NCBI GenBank assembly: GCA_032718475.1
Contig: JAUCBJ010008258.1
Span: 45,074-109,073 of the forward strand
DNA from: Nemertoderma westbladi
Taxonomy: Eukaryota > Xenacoelomorpha > Nemertodermatida > Nemertodermatidae
Direction of reading: 5' to 3'
Length of the DNA: 64,000 nt
How positions within the stretch are numbered: position 1 is the first letter of the stretch; the number at the start of each line of letters is the position of its first letter. Positions 62,791 to 64,000 of the stretch are shown here, piece after piece. The notes under the pieces were generated by a model. It made no database searches. It was given only the letters and a program-made list of their open reading frames with translations, and was not told where the DNA came from. The position numbers and the translations under genes were made by a program.

Positions 62791-63061
62791 AACATACTGC
62801 AATGAATACAATGAATTCCACTTCAAATCTTTTCCATTTCCAATAATCCAATATCGTAGGTCCTGATGACCAAAATCAGGGTAAACTAAACATAAACGAC
62901 CCTGCGTCAGTCGAAACATCTGCAGGGTGATGCTGGACTCCACATAACACACGAGGAAACACAAATACCATTGCGTGGTTACAGTTGGTTTAAAGGGGGG
63001 TCCATAACTCGTTGTCGATAAATCACAGTTTATAAGAGTTTGTCAACATGATGAGAAGGGT

Positions 63062-64000
63062 TTACACGGGTTTGTAATTGTCACCAATGTCCACAGCAGG
63101 ATCTTGAGTAGGGATCTTATCACCTCTCGTAGAATCACCACTGTCATTGCCTTCAAGAAGGCACAGCTTCTGGATGGGGCGTTGGTAGTGGCCCGATTTC
63201 GTTCGTATCGTCACAGTCCTCGCAAGTCCGTCTTTGCTTGGGTGTATGGTCACGACCCGCGCCACAGGCCAGTGAACGCGGTCTTTGAGATCTTCTTTAA
63301 CTAGTACCATGTCGCCAACTGCGACATTCCGGTAGGTGTTGTTCCATTTCCTCCTGGTCCGGAGGGTTATGAGGTACTCCTGGGCCCAAATTCTCCACCA
63401 ATGCGCTGCCAACGCTTGGGCCTTTTTCCAGTTTGTATGTTTCGCGATCTCGTTGGGATCCGGGAACATGGTTTCCGGGAGGAGGTGGGTTTTGGGTCTC
63501 CCCAGTAAGTGGTTAGGAGTGAGGGGTTCCAGGTCTGTGGGGTCGTCGCGGATAGGGACAATGGGTCGGTTGTTCAGGGTAGCCGTGATCTCGCAGAATG
63601 TTGTGCGGAGGGTGTCATGGGTTACCCGGGTGTCGCCTAGAGCGACGCGCATGGATCGTTTCACTAGGTCGATCAGTTTCTCCCATACCCCGCTCGTATG
63701 GGGTGCTAAGGGTGTCTGGAAGTGCCACTGTATCTGGTGTTCCTTCCAGACTTGGGATGCGGTGTTATCAGTAAACCATCCCTCGATCGCCTCTCTAAGT
63801 TCTCTTTCTCCTCCCACAAAGTTTGTACCATTATCGGAATACATGTGGCGGCATGTCCCGTTGTTCGCCACGAACCGACGCAGAGCGTTGATGAATGCGT
63901 GTTGTGTCAGATTTACCACGATATCTAGGTAAATTGCCCTAGACCTTAGGCAGGTGAAGATGGCTCCCCAGCATTTGATGTTGGATCGTCGTTCAATAAC
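63062..64000 (-). CDS. BEL/Pao integrase and C-terminal DUF5641-type domain (partial, runs off window)
   Basis: This is the 3' end of a Pol polyprotein from a second BEL/Pao element. The frame is open to the window edge. It reads IFTCLRSRAIYLDIVVNLTQ and then YSDNGTNFVGG, the second catalytic Asp of the DDE integrase. SGVWEKLIDLVKRSMR supplies the Glu. A DUF5641-like domain follows, with LLGRPKTHLLPE, KWNNTYRNVAVGDMVLVKED and WPVARVVTIHPSKDGLARTV. The stop is at 63062. The first Asp lies beyond 64000. The frame is intact here, so this element may be recent. It differs from the 13-25 kb BEL copy, which lacks this region. Confidence 0.92.
   Translation of the reverse strand, partial: VIERRSNIKCWGAIFTCLRSRAIYLDIVVNLTQHAFINALRRFVANNGTCRHMYSDNGTNFVGGERELREAIEGWFTDNTASQVWKEHQIQWHFQTPLAPHTSGVWEKLIDLVKRSMRVALGDTRVTHDTLRTTFCEITATLNNRPIVPIRDDPTDLEPLTPNHLLGRPKTHLLPETMFPDPNEIAKHTNWKKAQALAAHWWRIWAQEYLITLRTRRKWNNTYRNVAVGDMVLVKEDLKDRVHWPVARVVTIHPSKDGLARTVTIRTKSGHYQRPIQKLCLLEGNDSGDSTRGDKIPTQDPAVDIGDNYKPV

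Noticed and set aside
62219-62851. 210-codon minus-strand ORF across the 198-bp repeat
   Set aside because: The frame is open only because the repeat unit length is a multiple of three. The product is itself a repeat with no domain.

Overview
This is AT-rich eukaryotic DNA, almost certainly from a metazoan and probably a marine invertebrate. The reasons are a multi-exon rhodopsin-type GPCR gene with canonical GT/AG introns, a broad set of animal transposons (piggyBac, BEL/Pao, several LINE clades, tRNA-derived SINEs, hAT-like and MULE-like remnants), and a LINE carrying a virus-like 2A peptide of a kind reported from invertebrate non-LTR elements. The species cannot be fixed from the sequence alone. 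Nothing bacterial (operons, CRISPR, prophage) is present.

Layout. 0.3-3.0 kb: a decayed piggyBac transposase with an internal 39-bp minisatellite and a recognisable right terminus at a TTAA. 5.3-6.7 kb: fragments of an RTE-like LINE with a (TAG)n tail, then a complete tRNA-derived SINE on the minus strand. 7.6-26.2 kb: one host gene, a minus-strand rhodopsin-family GPCR. I could place exon 1, five exons carrying TM1-TM6, and a candidate C-terminal exon. Its 13.3-kb first intron holds a hAT-like non-autonomous element into which a young 11.8-kb BEL/Pao retrotransposon has inserted (1,213-bp LTRs, about 2 mismatches, CACAT target duplication). That BEL copy keeps gag, zinc knuckles and protease but has lost the reverse transcriptase and integrase coding regions.

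26.4-40 kb: LINE territory. It contains a CR1/Jockey-like LINE just upstream of the GPCR start, a second RTE-like copy, RT fragments, and an L2-like LINE split by a nearly full-length CR1-like LINE encoding a 2A peptide, a PHD-like finger, an endonuclease and an RT. 40-47.2 kb: a piggyBac C-terminal fragment, a minisatellite, a 5'-truncated SINE copy, a near-perfect palindrome bounded by TTAA, a minus-strand LINE fragment, and a shortened LINE whose ORF1 joins a SAP motif to an SGNH-hydrolase-like domain. 47.2-57.3 kb: RT and MULE-like (SWIM finger) fragments, a decayed but nearly complete minus-strand RTE-like LINE, and unrecognised short ORFs.

57.6-64 kb: a strikingly GC-rich block. It holds a repeat array, an uninterrupted reading frame of more than 820 codons on the minus strand with a possible 3'-5' exonuclease-like region and two zinc knuckles, a 198-bp tandem repeat, and the integrase end of a second BEL/Pao element that runs off the window. 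The long GC-rich frame is the most novel-looking item: I cannot assign it to a known family.

Apart from the GPCR, and possibly a few small unrecognised ORFs, essentially all coding potential belongs to mobile elements, and most of it is broken.
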